Source of the DNA: Enchytraeus crypticus
Lineage: Eukaryota > Annelida > Clitellata > Enchytraeida > Enchytraeidae
Length of the DNA: 64,000 nucleotides
Reading direction: 5' to 3'
Assembly: GCA_905160935.1 (NCBI GenBank)
Contig: CAJHZI010000642.1
Coordinates: 905,501 to 969,500 of the forward strand
The notes beneath the pieces are model-generated. The model saw only the letters and a program-made list of their open reading frames with translations. It was not told where the DNA came from and made no database searches. A program made the translations under genes and the position numbers. Positions 51,020 through 63,529 of the stretch are shown here, one piece after another. The number at the start of each line of letters is the position of its first letter. Within the stretch, counting starts at the first letter, position 1.

Positions 51020-51124
51020 GGCCTACAGAATATAATGGATAGTCTGAATGATAAGGCCTTGAAATATGGAATGAAGATTAACATCAAAGAGACAAAAGTG
51101 ATGAGAGTATTCCATAAAAATCTG
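51020..51124 (+). pseudogene. Short reverse transcriptase fragment
   Basis: Reads LQNIMDSLNDKALKYGMKIN and IKETKVMRVFHKN, the segment after the YADD box in RTE-like reverse transcriptases (GLKIN-x-KKTKxM). About 35 codons survive without flanks, on the strand opposite to the large LINE. Confidence 0.65.
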
Positions 51125-51629
51125 AAAATGCTTGACTCAATCTAGGTGGATTTGTTCTTGTTAAATTCAAATTATGAATTTTTTCTAATTTTAGTGTGCT
51201 ACCTTAATATTTTTGCAGTCAGATTTACAAATAATTATAGCCTATACGACATTCTATATGTCTAAGGCTATTTGGAGTAATAATTTTGCACCATAGCGAT
51301 TCAATAATTTCATAACTATTTTCGCAACTTCATAATTGATCTGAGAGTTTCAAATTTGAAACCCTAAGGTAAATTATGAAGCTTATTATTGGTCAGTTTT
51401 TGCTGTTGTTTTTTTTAGATCACCAGAAAGGGTCATTCAACCCTGTACAGTTCACAAGCAATGCAAACAAACAAGTAAATGCAATAAGTGAGCACAATTT
51501 AAATGTGAACCATGGTGAACTTAAAACGAAAATATAAAGTAGAAATTAAAGAATTGAAATAAAGAAATTCAAAATAAAGAAAATTAATGATAATAGGTAG
51601 GCATAATTATACATTTAAGATCAGTATCA

Positions 51630-53218
51630 TTAATAACTATTTAATAAGTACTGACGAAGGTTAATATTGAAACAGTTAACGGAACGAGATGATCGTAAAT
51701 TAGGTGGAAGGGATAGCCAGTATCTAGGGCCTTGTACAGCGATATACTTTTCGCGACAGAGGGTTCTGAACGATGGTATAGTAAATTCCGAAACTTGTCG
51801 AAATTTATAAACAGAATTTACAACATTATTTAATAGCAACGAATAGTTGTAACATGAAGGCAAATCATTATGAATAACTTTATACAGAAATACGCAACAG
51901 CAATGTTTATGAATATCACTTAACTTTAAAATTTTAAGTTCTTTAAATATATTGTTCGTATGACTACGAACCTCTGCATGTTGAATTATTCTAATTGCTC
52001 GTTTTTGGAGTACTATCAATTCGTTGAGCAAGGTTTTAGAAGCGTTCCCCCAAACAATATTACAATAAATTAGATGCGGATATATTAGACTGTAGTATAA
52101 ATTTAACATACAATGTTTAGGTAACTTAGTTTTAACCCGATGGAGTAATCCAATGGATTTGGCTAATTTTTGTGCAGTATAAGAAATATGATATTGCCAT
52201 GATAATTTTTCATCAAGAATCACTCCCAAAAATTTAGTCTTATCTATTCTAGAAATGTTGATATCATCTATGTATATATGAAAATTTTCAGAATTATTGT
52301 TATATTTGTATTTATACCCAAATAGCATGTAATTGGTTTTTTTTGTATATTTAGGGATAATCTATTCGCTTTAAACCAGTCAGAGAGTGTTAGGAGTTCA
52401 GTATTAGTTGAATTCATTAGTTTCAAAATATCAGGGTTTGTGCAGATAATATTTGTATCATCTGCAAATGATATGAAGGTAAGAATTTTACTAATCTCGG
52501 ATATGTCATTGACATAAATCAGAAACAACAAAGGTCGTAATATTGAACCTTGTGGGACACCACATTGAATAGTTCTATAATTTGATTCTGAATTATTTTA
52601 TACCATATATTGCTGTCCATTGGTTAAGTAACTTTTTAGAAGTGTATTAAATACTCCCCTAAAACCATACATTTCTAGTTTTTAAAGTAATATTTCATGG
52701 TTTAAAGTGTCAAAAGCTTTTGAGAGATCTATGAAAATACCCAAACAAAATTCTTTATTGTCAATAGCTTTAGACACCCTATCATGCATGTTGAATAGGG
52801 CCATATATGTAGAGTGCTTTTTCTTAAATCCTTATTGGGCTGAAGTAATGATTTTGTGATGGTCAATAAAAGAGAGCATTCTATTGGCAATAATTTTCTC
52901 AAATATTTTAGAGAAGCAAGTTAAAAGAATGATTGGTCTATAATTTGAAATTTCGTTACTAGGACCTGACTTATGAATCGGACATACTTTGGCAATTTTC
53001 ATTTTACTCGGAAATGTAGCATTCATAATACATAGATTTAGTACAATTGCTAAAGGTTTGGCTAAGTAATAGATTATATTTTTTAGAAGAATGGACGATA
53101 CCTCATCGAAACCTGCACTCGAGGTATTTTTTATAGATTGGACTATGTTAATGATTTCATATTGATCGGTTAGATAGAGATGTGTTGGAGATTTTACTTT
53201 TGTCTGAAATGACATCAT
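51630..53218 (-). pseudogene. LINE ORF2 reverse transcriptase domain, broken
   Basis: Blocks in order: KIAKVCPIHKSGPSNEISNY then RPIILLTCFSKIFEKI (52832-53218); a degraded segment with a stop (52540-52830) still showing DLSKAFDTL-like and GVPQGSI-like sequence; LFLIYVNDISEISK then FADDTNII (the catalytic Asp pair) and NIQK (52268-52531); a frameshift; then KFLGVILDEKLSWQYHI and the C-terminal region (51630-52328). Confidence 0.88.
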
Positions 53219-53330
53219 AAAAAGACTTCTTTGATTTAGGGATTTTATCAGCTAGGGATTTTCCTATTCCAATAAAATAGTCATTAATACTCTAAGATAT
53301 AACTTTTTTTATCAGATACCATTTCACTAT

Positions 53331-54420
53331 TTAAATAAAACATTCCTGAATAGATTTGGACTTATTTGGTTTTAAAATGCTATTAATGCACTGCCATGTT
53401 TTTCTAGGGTCATGTTTATATTTAAGCAATTGATCAGAATAAAATTTCCTTTGCGCAATTGTTAAGAGTGAGTTTAATTTATTCCTATAAGCAATAAACT
53501 TAAGTTTATTTTCATATGTATTTGACTGCTTATAGACTTTGTAAAGTTTAGATTTTGTTTCACATGATATTGCTAATCCTCGAGTCATCCATACTTTTCG
53601 AGAAGCATTTCTACTTTTATCAGATTTAGTTTTAGGGAAACATAAATTAAAACTACGTTCAAATATTTCTAAAAATTCAATATATACTATGTCTGGGTTT
53701 GCAGTATCAATATTTTCATATTTATAAATTTGGGCCCAGTTAGCATCATTAGCACAAAAAAGTTTAAAGTTATTAGTAGATTTTTGATTAAATATTCTTT
53801 TTTTGTAGTTCGAATTAGTTGCTGGATGGTTTGAAGCGCTAAATTTACTGAGGTGGCTGAGAATTATTGGATAATGGTCTGTTGTATCATCATAAAGTAT
53901 TGCAGATTTACAGATGCTAACATCAACATTAGTAAAAATATTGTCAATTAAGATCGTAGAAGTATTAGCAACTCTGCTCGGCTTGATGATTGCAGGTAGC
54001 ATACCATGAGATAGCATAGTATTAACAAAAGTGGATTGAGGATTAATGGAACCATTAGCTAAGAGATTAAAATTAAAGTCACCCATTATAATTATATCTT
54101 GCTTCTTTGAAAAATATTTATGTCTGAAAAATTCAGTTAATTGATTAGTAAAATTAACTGCAACAGATTGTGGGGGTCGATAAATACAACCAATAAGTAT
54201 CGAACTTTTCCTTAAATCCCTCTTTGCAACTTCCATAAAAATATTTTCATTCATAATAGTAAGATCATTAATGATACTAAATTGTTCATGCATATTAACA
54301 TAAATTCCAACACCTCCACCTGACTTGATTGGGCGAGAACAAGATACTAAAGTATAGCCCGGTAAAGCAAAAATATCAGAATTAAACCGTTTTAACCAAG
54401 TTTCACTAAGACATATCTAG
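53331..54420 (-). pseudogene. LINE ORF2 endonuclease domain
   Basis: The minus strand encodes SSILIGCIYRPPQSVAVNF, IIMGDFNFNLLANGS, IDNIFTNVDV and DDTTDHYPIILSHLS. These are the GDFN, xDxIxTN and (S/T)DH motifs of the apurinic-type endonuclease, including the catalytic Asp/Asn and His residues. After it comes the linker KVWMTRGLAISCETKSKLYK. A stop interrupts the frame beyond 53331. Confidence 0.88.
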
Positions 54421-54719
54421 AGTCACATAGATTAACAATACAGTCATCAATTTGATTAATATCTAATTTATTGGTAGAGCTAATAGATAAACTCTGGTTT
54501 CGACTGAAGCATAATTCAATTTTATCAACATTATTTGACGCTATTTTTAAAAGATAATATCAATCGATATATACATGTATAAGCAAACACAGAAAAACTA
54601 AATTATTAGTGGCTTATCTAGGCAAACTTTCTTTGCTCTTAATTAGTATCGGTCTACAGGACGTGTCTGAGCTCTGCTTTGTGAAAATTTGACCTTTAAA
54701 GGTCCAAGTTGAGGCTATT

Positions 54720-55200
54720 TTTTCTGTTTTACCAGGGAACGAGCTTGAGAAAATATTTCATTTGAACGCTGAGTCAGATGTTCGTTGATATAGATTTGCT
54801 TTCCCGAAGTGTGCAGTTTTTTCTTTGAGGTCATCACCTTGTTTTTGCAGTTGTATCGAGCTGAACTTTACAAGAACAGGACGAGTACGATCAGCATTTC
54901 CCTTTTTCATCCTGAATGCTGTGACAATATCCTCGGGTTGAATTTGTAGATTCAGGTCATTATTAAGTAGTCCTATAACTGTCGATACAACGGAGCTATG
55001 TCAAGAGTTGCTGTCCCCGTCCTCCTGCATCGAAGCAGACTCTGAAATGATTGTTCAGGAAGACCCATGGTTATCACGTTTGCTGACTTTCTCTCACGAT
55101 CCATTTTCTCCACTCTATCTTCCATTAAGTTCAGTCTGGACTTAATCTTGTCGTTTTCTTCTGTTATATCCTTAAATTTTGGTCCTCATAGCTCGATTGT
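54720..55200 (-). pseudogene. LINE ORF1 remnant (coiled coil plus nucleic-acid-binding domain)
   Basis: In shifting frames the minus strand reads EENDKIKSRLNLMEDRVEKM, KSANVITMGLPEQSF, DIVTAFRMKKGNADRTRPVL and VKFSSIQLQKQG. A coiled coil followed by xNVIxxGxPE and RPVLVKFxS is typical of LINE ORF1 proteins. Confidence 0.7.
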
Positions 55201-55814
55201 CGTCCAAAACTTATTTAATGCTGCTGGTAACAATCTCCTGCACAATCAATTGCAAGCTAGGAGCGATGGTTTTGCAGAAAGCTTACATTATGTCATCTTG
55301 TCTTGCTCAAAGTTGATAGCAAAAGGTGTATATTATGATTATTTTTCTATGAAAGTACACGTGTTTACCAAATCATCTTTATTTGACATTTTTATGTTAC
55401 TAAATTGCACTTTGTCTCTGAAATATTGGATCAGATTTTAGCCAAGACATTTCCACTTAACTATAAACGTATCTAATAGGGCCTATATAGGCCAATAGTG
55501 ACAATAAAAATTTTAAAATTGATGAAGCATTCTATTTGCTCGTTATCATAAAGAAGAATATTTCAGATACAATAATAAAGCTAAATATCTATATTATGAA
55601 CATTTGTTGGTCAACTGACAATATTTTAAGAAATGTACAGGAATAAATATCACTTTTCTTCTTTTTTATTGTCATATTTTTACCCAGGTGAAAAATGTGG
55701 CAGCTATTATGGCTTAATAAATTTTTAAGCTTATTTACCATAAACCATTTTAAACATATTTGTCATAACCATGATTATTATAAGTAAAGTTAAACAATTG
55801 CAATAGTATCCAAA

Positions 55815-56005
55815 ACCAAACCATTTCGAACTCGAATCGAACTTTTGCGAGTTGGAAAGCAAGCCGAACCCGAACCGAACCCGAACCGAACCAAACTTTC
55901 ATTTTCAACGAAGCGAAACGAACCGAACTCTCAAATTGTCAACTGCTAACCGATCCCAAACCGAATCGAACTTTCATTTTCAACGAACCGAACCGAACCC
56001 GAACT
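55815..56005. repeat. GAACC-type subterminal satellite, right
   Basis: AAGCCGAACCCGAACCGAAC, with TTTCATTTTCAACGAA spacers present twice. In the same orientation as the left array. Confidence 0.9.
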
Positions 56006-56041
56006 CTGGTAATTCATAAAATTCCCATCTCTAATATGAAG

Positions 56042-58560
56042 TAAATTACATTTGTAACTGCACTAATAAATTTTTATATCGATCTTAGTTCAATTTAAAA
56101 TAGCTCTTTTCGCTATGGTTAAATAATTTAATCGCTTTGGATTCTGTCATGTAGCTAGCGCCATTCTGCGAATACCAACATGCCCTTTAGACTAAAATAT
56201 AAAGCCTCTGAATAAAGAGGTTCAATGGATCTTTTCTTATTTCAGTGCTTTTATTTTCATATCTTCCTCAGGATTAGACTGTTCCATGGATAAAGGGCTT
56301 AGGCTGCGTAAATATTTAAATATTAATAAATATTTATAAATATTTATTTATTTGTTAATATTGATAAGACATGTCGAGATGTTAGACGCTTAACTAATGC
56401 GCCACTGATTCAGCCTTAGAAAATTAGAAAACATTGTTACTACTGAACGATGCTATGCTTTGGATTGTTTCATTCTCGGTCGCGCTGAAGTATTATTTAT
56501 TTATTTATTATTATTTATTATCCATTATTGCACTCAGTAGCGAGTGAAATAGTAATTTTAGTAATTTTTTGAACACTGAAACCAGTGCAGTGGACCATGG
56601 ACGTCTATGTTGCATAGAGTGTCACAATGAAAACAGCACTATATATAATTATTACTTAGAATAAAAGTAGTATTTTGTGTTCTTTTCACTCAGAAACTTG
56701 CATATGTTCGGGTCTTATCGTGCAAAGATAGGAAAGACAAGTCGTAAACCTGTGCATAATTATTCTGTAATGGGTATCCTAAAATCTCCGGGCCCCTAAA
56801 CTATATTACGGGCACCGAATTTATAAGAAATTGAGAAATTAACAAAGTTGTTAAGGGCTCTCTATTGCCTATAACAATCAAAGGGCACATATCACTGATA
56901 GGGCCTAATATGAGAACCCGCTTATTTTAACCACTATGAAATACTGAATGGACAGAACTATATTTAATCATTTTTGCTTAAAGCTTAAATTGAGAGAATA
57001 ATTTTCTTTCTCAAAAGATTTTTGAATGTTGGCAGAAAACCTTAAAAATTGGGCAGAGAAAAAACTAAACTAGATTTGAATTAGTTAATATGTTACGCCT
57101 TTACATAAAAGGAGAGATTAATACTTGAAACAATAATTGATACACTTGATTAATGCTTATTACTTCATTAGTAATTAATTGTACTTTTAAATAATTATTT
57201 AATTTAAAGCAATGTAGTAAATACCCTCTCTATTTATCCATGTAAGTTAACCTACTTTGTAAATTTACAATAGGTGCTGGATCTACAACAATGTAATAGG
57301 CCATAGTATACGGCGTAGCTGTCTAACTACTATTGTCTAAAGTTGGCTCGGGAGAAATATAGTGCTAGAATTTATAATAGTAATTGAAACAGTATAGCTT
57401 CTATGACAGCATGCTATTGGAGCAGGCGTACTTTAGCTCATGTTCGTGGGGCCGGCTGAATTACCTCCGGATTAACGATAAATACCGAGAGACTCTTTAT
57501 TTGGAATTATTTGCTGTAAGTTTCTTGTTTGAAATAAAACCGAGTCAAGCACTGTACCGCTAGCTTCATTATTTAATAATAATATTATTAGGGCGATATC
57601 AGAACTTGCGGGTAACCCTGGCTGTACACTGTATCAGCTCTGACTGCGTGTTTTATTAGCCGTAATTCTTCTTTTACTGTTTCACATAAAATCTTTTTTA
57701 CGGTGCCTGGTACATAACAACGGCTCAATATATCTCTCTATTTGTTTCACTGTTCTACAATCCCCTGAGGCGCTTCTTCCGTTGATCAGGGTTGAGGGCG
57801 AAGAGGAGCCAAGTTACCCCTCAATTATCTCTCTCTCTCTCTTAGTGCACTGCCTACTGGCAGATCCAATGTATATAATGCCTCCACTTTTCTCTGTCTT
57901 CCATTTCCCTCTCAATGTTCACATACATTACGAGTGAATCTTTAAATCATTTATGACATTCCTTTTGATATATCATTATTCTTGGGGGTTTTGCTTATGA
58001 CGAGGTTGGTGTTTTATCAATGCCTTCCTCATTGATAAAATTAGGTAATTCGAAAATTATCAGAGAATTTTTGATCAAAATAGCGTTGTCCGTAATTGGG
58101 CCAAGCCGATAGCATTAGGTAAAGAGTCCGAGTTTCTTTCTCTTATTGCGCAACACATACATGTAGATGATAAGCCTAACGTATCGATGTTTGGCAGTTC
58201 TTCTACATCAATATTGATAAAAAATCTAATATATAAAACAAAGACATATATTTAAAGAGCTCCACCCTTGAAATTGAGCTAAATATACGCCACTGGTCGT
58301 AACATACCACTCTATCCCCTCTATGACCCGTCCCATTTCTCTGTCCATGAATTCTGAACGATTGGTCAGTTGACAAGACCAGGAAGTACATTACACTCTC
58401 CGGACCTCTGCTGGTCGACTGGACAGGCTGAGACCAGGGGAGTGGCCTAAGATTCTATCGGCGGGGTCCTGCTTGAACATTTCTAGACAAATCTGCATGA
58501 CAATAACTCAAAGAAATTCAGTTGTAATAATTTATCGATATAAAATCAAGTTATATCGAC
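56042..58560. other. Intergenic DNA with no feature recognised
   Basis: AT-rich sequence with short ATTTATT and TAATTAAT runs. No coding frame, SINE box or tandem array was recognised. Confidence 0.55.
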
Positions 58561-58599
58561 ACTTACAGTTGACTATTAGCATATCATGTTAAAATTTCA

Positions 58600-58800
58600 A
58601 GAAAATCAGGACTTTCGTTTATATTTTCTACTTCGAATGAAGAGCTTCTTTTCAATACTTTGGACTGATTTTCTGGATTTTGGAATTTGCACCGTTTTGG
58701 ACCTTCTTTTTGCTCGCCGGCTTGATTTTGTCTCAATAGAGCTCGATGCTGTCATTGATGACTGTAGCTCTCTAATTGTTGATATGTTATATTTTAAGCT
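58600..58800 (+). repeat. LINE 3' UTR fragment, same family as 43640-43795
   Basis: TTTGGAATTTGCACCGTTTT, CTTTTTGCTCGCCGGCTTGA and TGTCATTGATGACTGTAGCT match the reverse complement of 43675-43790. The open frame here is therefore not a gene. Confidence 0.78.
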
Positions 58801-59400
58801 AATTAAGCGCTAAGACTATTTGACCGACCGGCTATTTTATTGGTAGCTGAACATATTTCGAGTAGACTAATGTCTAATGTAGGCAAGATGTCTGGAATTA
58901 TTTTCAATCTGCGCTGTACAGGTTGGACGGCCGAGACGGTAACACAGTGTCTGACGATCACTTAGGAACTCATTGAACTACGTCATAAGTTTGATCGAAT
59001 TACATCCTGATCATGTCTTAATATCACAATATTAATAAAAATTTAGCCAACAGGTTATACGATAAGTAATTCTTTTACATATTGAAATGGTTTGATAATT
59101 CCTAAGAACTTAACTAGTTAGTAATCGTTTATATTCACCACTTTAAGAATTAAGCCCAACTTACTATTCGGGGTTGGAACCCTGTCACTCTCTTCTACTC
59201 TCCTCTTGCTTCAGACATTAATTCTCTTTGCTATCGACTGAACTGTCAATGATTCGTCAGCCATTATTTCTTACTGACCATTCCATTACTGACCATCAAG
59301 ATACCACGTGACCGCAGCTATTCCGGATTAGGGCCTCAACGGGGACTGCAGCATAGCAGCTGATGCAGCTGCTTAAGTGGTTGTTTTATTTATCTAATTA

Positions 59401-60351
59401 CAGGGTGAGTAAAACAAAATGATAACACCTGCAAAAAGTTTGAATATCTCAGGCTATTGTTAATATTTTCAAATCAAACACTTTTACCAAATACTAAAGG
59501 ACTAATTTCTGATGGGGTGGCCAATTTTCATCAACTTGGTACATAAATTTGCCAATTATGACAGTTTCAGCAGAGCAACCCCCATTTTTTTAACGTACCA
59601 TAAATAAAAATTCCATTTTATTTTATTTTTATTTTAGAGCTGAAAGTGTCGTTGTAGAGATTCAAAAAGAACCAGTTGTATCTGCTAGCATTACTGCCTC
59701 TTCGATATGCTTTAAAATAGTTACTTTTCACGACTGCAGCAGCTTTCGGAACGCTAGGACAGCCTTGTTGATTCCAGTTTGGGGTAGTCTCTCCCAAATT
59801 GATGGAAGGTAGCACTTCCTGCATTTCTGCCTTGTTTTTAGGCTTCGACTAGTATTCCTGATAGAGATGCAGCATGGTTCCCCAGACATGGTAATCCAGA
59901 GGATTTTGATCGGGAGAGTTTGGAGGCCATTCACTCTTCATGATGAAATGCGGATTTCTCTCGCTGCTCCATTCATGTGCATGGCGAGATGCATGAGTCG
60001 GAGCATCATCCTACTGAAAGATGAAACCATTTGGTAGAAGAGCATAGCAATCATCAAACAGTTCGGAAAGTAAAGTATTGACGTAAAATTGAGGGTTCAC
60101 CTATTCCTTTTCGCCAATGAAGTGCAATTTGCCCTTATCGTTGTAGCAAACGCCATTTTTAGGTAAACAATGGGGGTTGCTCTGCTGAAACTTGTATATC
60201 TGGCCAATCCATCTATTAAAATAGATGAAAATTGGCTACCCCATCAAAAATTAGTCCCTTAGTAATTGGTAAAGGTTTGCTTTGAAAATATTAACTATAG
60301 CCTGAGATATTTAAACTTTTTGCAGGTGTTATCTTTTTTTTACTCACCCTG
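59401..60351. mobile_element. Decayed mariner-like (Tc1/mariner superfamily) DNA transposon
   Basis: A 951-bp element flanked by TA, with ends CAGGGTGAGTAAAAC and GTTTTAC-like TACTCACCCTG. The inverted repeats are long: about 190-200 bp at each end match with moderate divergence, both carrying AAAAAGTTT (CTTTTTGCAGGTGTTATC at the right) and the GGGGTTGCTCTGCTGAAAC segment. The centre holds a transposase remnant on the minus strand. Confidence 0.85.
59630..60030 (-). pseudogene. Mariner-like transposase C-terminal remnant
   Basis: The minus strand reads DDAPTHASRHAHEWSSERNP, then EWPPNSPDQNPLDYHVWGTM. QDxAPxH and WPPxSPDxNPLDYxxWG are the second and third acidic motifs of mariner-type DDE transposases. 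The Gln before DDAP is a TAG stop and the frame shifts near 59900. The N-terminal half is missing, so the element is not autonomous. Confidence 0.82.
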
Positions 60352-60654
60352 TATATCATGCGATATTGTTCCTCGGTGTTTTATCTATGGAAATTGAGAC
60401 AGTGTGAAATATGCTACAAGAAAAGAAACTCTGCGTTTTGTAAGGTACGACTTCTTGATAACAGAAAAAATGTTTAATTTATCTTAAGTGAAAAGACACT
60501 CTACATGCTAATATAATATTATTAATGAAAAAATTTAAAAGATTAGCCGTATGACCGGCATGGTGTGTATTCTAATTAAAGTTGTGATAATTAAAAATCG
60601 CTCGGCCAGTCGACGCTCTCTCTTGTTAAACAGGTTTCAAATGAATCGTATTTT

Positions 60655-60725
60655 GCTAAGTGAATCACATTGTGCTGAGTGAATCACTTTGTGCTAAGTG
60701 AATCACATTGTTCTAAGTGAATAAC
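60655..60725. repeat. Tandem repeat, 19-20-bp unit (GCTAAGTGAATCACATTGT), 4 copies
   Basis: Slightly diverged units. Confidence 0.85.
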
Positions 60726-60729
60726 ATCT

Positions 60730-61970
60730 ACGAGTTCGGAACATACATATAGCCTACATTATACATGTACACGTATGTATATGTGCATGCACAATATAAG
60801 TCAGAAAGAAAGTATAAAAAGGAAAGTGTAAGAAACGAGCAATAATGATGATATTTGTTTATGCTAAAGACGTTTAAGGATATGTGCATTGTAGCATAGA
60901 CTGTTTCAAGAAAAATACTTGTATGGGTCTAAATTAAGAAGTCCTTTAAAATGGCACTAAAATTTTATAGTGCTTAAAAGACATTCTAGTTCTTAAAAGA
61001 AGCACTGGTTCTTCAGAAGTGCGCTACAAATACAATAACAATCATATCAATTTGAATGATACTTTAGTTACGACAATATCGAGATCCATTGAATTAGTCC
61101 AAGTCAAAGAGTTCAACAATAGGCTCTAACATAAACTTAAAGAAACCAATACAAATACTCTCTTTAGCCGTATCCTAAACTTCTGGTAAGAGCAATGAAT
61201 AAAGAAAACTGAAAGAATTAATTATACCTTAAGCTTCCACTTCAGTGAACGTATAGGTGAGACACCACAGTGCTTCATATTCTTTTATCAAACACACTGA
61301 ATCAATTTCTAAAATCACCTAGGTTGTATTATAAATATTATAGTTTGTGTTTAGTACGTGTTTTTAAAAATTATTGGCTTATTGCATTTTGTTGTTCAAA
61401 TCCTGTTATTATGCTTTTTGCGTATAACTTGAGTTTATTTTTTGAATAATACAGTGAGATAGTTAACTACGTTTTTTGCATTGTATTCAACTATGGGTAT
61501 TGTTTTAATTGTCCATAATATACACGTACTTCGACAATTATTTCTATTAATAAAATATGGGTCTATTACTTTCAAATGATTGATTAATTAATTTATCAAA
61601 GGACTATTAATTAACGACAGGTCTATCTGTAACGTGATGTTTTCTCATAACAATTGAAACCGAGCAGCACTTTTTGTTGACATCATATTTGACAACAGTG
61701 AAAGCAGAGAATTCGCTGCATCTGTCTTGCTGCTTCAGCCAGCTGCTGCGAAGCTGCTGGTCCTCATGTTCTGCAACGACAAGGAATCACTTAGCAGTTA
61801 GGGATCACTATACGAGTGTAAGTAGGAAGCAATCCGGTATGCGACTGTGGGGGGGGGGGGTGTTACCCATTCTGGCTAGCTGTGTCAATCGATTCAGCCC
61901 TCGGGATGAATCCTTCCTTCCTGTAGGATACTATAGGATACTATCTTAACGTTAGCTGCGGATGAGTCTG
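60730..61970. other. Intergenic DNA with no feature recognised
   Basis: AT-rich sequence. A run of 10 G lies near 61850. No coding frame was recognised. Confidence 0.55.
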
Positions 61971-61979
61971 CCATGCTTC

Positions 61980-62470
61980 TGCGGATGCTACAGTTATGCA
62001 GCTGCAGGTGATACAGTTATGCTGCTGCAGGTGATACAGCTATGCAGCTGTTGTTGATACAGCTATGCAGCTGTAGTGGATACAGCTATGCTTCTGTAGT
62101 TGATACAGCTATGCAGCTGTTGTTGATACAGCTATGCAGCTGTAGTTGGTACAGGTATGCTACTGCAGTTCATATAGCTATGGTGCTGCGTATGTTACAG
62201 CTATGCTGCTGCATGCATTAAAGCTATGCTGTTTCAGATTTTGCAGCTATACTGCTCCAGATACTACAGCTATGCTGTGTATGCTACCGCTATGCTGCTG
62301 CAGCTGCTACAGCTATGCTGCTGCAGCTACTACAGCTATACTGCTGCAGCTGCTACAGCTATGCTGCTGCGGATACTACAGCTATACTGCTGCAGCTGCT
62401 ACAGCTATACTGCTGCGGATGCTACATCTATGCTGCTTACAGCTATGCTGCAGCAGCAGGTAATGCAGCT
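61980..62470. repeat. 21-bp tandem array (GCTACAGCTATGCTGCTGCAG), about 22 copies
   Basis: Units are 21 bp, so Cys/Tyr/Ala/Leu-rich frames run open across the array. I take these as artefacts. Confidence 0.93.
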
Positions 62471-62934
62471 ACTTAGTTAATAGCTGCGACAATCACTTTA
62501 AATCAACAGCAAGCTTCTGCAAAGGTTAATTAGTATTTAATGTCAAAATTCTAGCTTCTTTAACATAGCCTTCAAATGAGGATTCGGACGTCAACAATCT
62601 TCATTCATTGTAGTGCATGTATTCAATTAACCTCAGAATATAAACATCTCAACTGAACAGGGGAGTAGAGAGAGATTTAATCCAGCTAAGGTCATAGTAC
62701 TGAAGTAGCAAAATCAGGTCAACCCTGCATGATCAAGCCCCTAATTCAAAACAGGTCATCTTTTGTTCAGAAACTTTTTTAGTAATTTTACTAGAAAAAT
62801 ATGAAAACAACCCCCATTAAAACAGTACCGATTTAGTTAAACTCTGCTATAGAGCATATGCTTTTATAATCAAATACTTGTATGCATGTTTTGATTTGGA
62901 AATAAACTCAACTAATTATAGGTAATTAACCATC

Positions 62935-63010
62935 TAACTCCTAACTATACTGACAAGTTTCCGGCTTGTGGATCAGTATGCGTGAAGTTTAAACCTGGAC
63001 CAGGTCCAAT
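62935..63010 (+). repeat. Possible SINE family A fragment, diverged
   Basis: GCTTGTGGATCAGTATGCGT and GAAGTTTAAACCTGG resemble the GATCAGTATGTGCGGGGTT core, but the rest does not align. Confidence 0.35.
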
Positions 63011-63049
63011 ATGTTATCTTATCAAGCCAGTTTTAAAGTGAGAATTAGA

Positions 63050-63300
63050 TTTATTTATTTATTTATTTAATAACACCGAAAGGGTCGTTCAACCCTGTGC
63101 AGTTCAGAAACAATACAGCCAATCTAGCACATGCAACAAGTAAACAGAAAGTATCTAGAAAATAGCCCTTCATCGGGAATATGCAATGATGCATTTTTAA
63201 ATTTAAATTGATCTAGATTATGTTTGAGACTATTAACAGCTACGTCAAACGATTCAGCTATACTATTAGCCAAACTATCAATGCTATGGTTTTATATGAA
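63050..63300 (-). repeat. LINE 3' end: C-terminal codons and 3' UTR
   Basis: The 63068-63165 part matches 51418-51500 (AAGGGTCGTTCAACCCTGTG), with an (ATTT)n tail at 63052. Next to it the minus strand reads IDSLANSIAESFDVAVNSLK, a plausible LINE reverse transcriptase C-terminus. Confidence 0.6.
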
Positions 63301-63304
63301 CTAC

Positions 63305-63525
63305 TGAACCGTAGCTATTCAGCAGTAAAGCTCTCTGCAGCTGTCGCAAAACAGCAGCTATCTTAAGTTGCAACAGCCGTAAAGCTCTCAGTAGCTGTCA
63401 CAACACTGCAGCTATCTCCAGCTGCAATAGTAGTGAAGCTCTTTGCAGCTGCCACAATTAACACAGCAGTTATCAGCAGCTGCTACTGCAGTGAAGACCT
63501 CTGCAGCTGTCTCAGCACAGAGCTG
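63305..63525. repeat. Tandem repeat of about 64 bp, 3-4 diverged copies
   Basis: Units carry AGTAAAGCTCTCTGCAGCTG, then AACAGCAGCTATCT and GCAACAG. Confidence 0.75.
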
Positions 63526-63529
63526 TCTT

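Larger units (their letters stand above)
51405..55450 (-). mobile_element. Near-complete but inactivated two-ORF LINE (CR1/Jockey type)
   Basis: From 5' to 3' on the minus strand: ORF1 (about 55200-54720), endonuclease (about 54420-53331), reverse transcriptase (53218-51630), and a 3' UTR that recurs at 11003-11130 and 63065-63165. Several in-frame stops and frameshifts break ORF2, so it cannot be active. It lies inside the hAT-like element. Confidence 0.8.
50613..56033. mobile_element. hAT-like non-autonomous element with nested LINEs
   Basis: The ends are TAGAGATGAGAAT at left and its inverted near-match (TAGAGATGGGAAT read on the minus strand) at right. Both sides are flanked by the 8-bp direct repeat ATATGAAG (50605-50612 and 56034-56041), the target duplication length of hAT transposons. 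Subterminal arrays of GAACCGAACCCGAAC lie at 50625-50825 and 55815-56005. No hAT transposase was seen. Most of the interior is a later LINE insertion, so the original element was probably about 1.3 kb. Confidence 0.65.

Noticed and set aside
55067..55441. 124-codon plus-strand frame
   Set aside because: It is the antisense of LINE ORF1, which shows coiled-coil and RPVLVKF-type motifs on the minus strand.
58586..58813. 75-codon plus-strand frame
   Set aside because: The sequence repeats the 3' UTR of the LINE at 43640-43795 in reverse, so it is repeat-derived.
62146..62480. Cys/Tyr/Ala/Leu-rich repeat proteins
   Set aside because: They arise from the 21-bp array and have no signal for expression.
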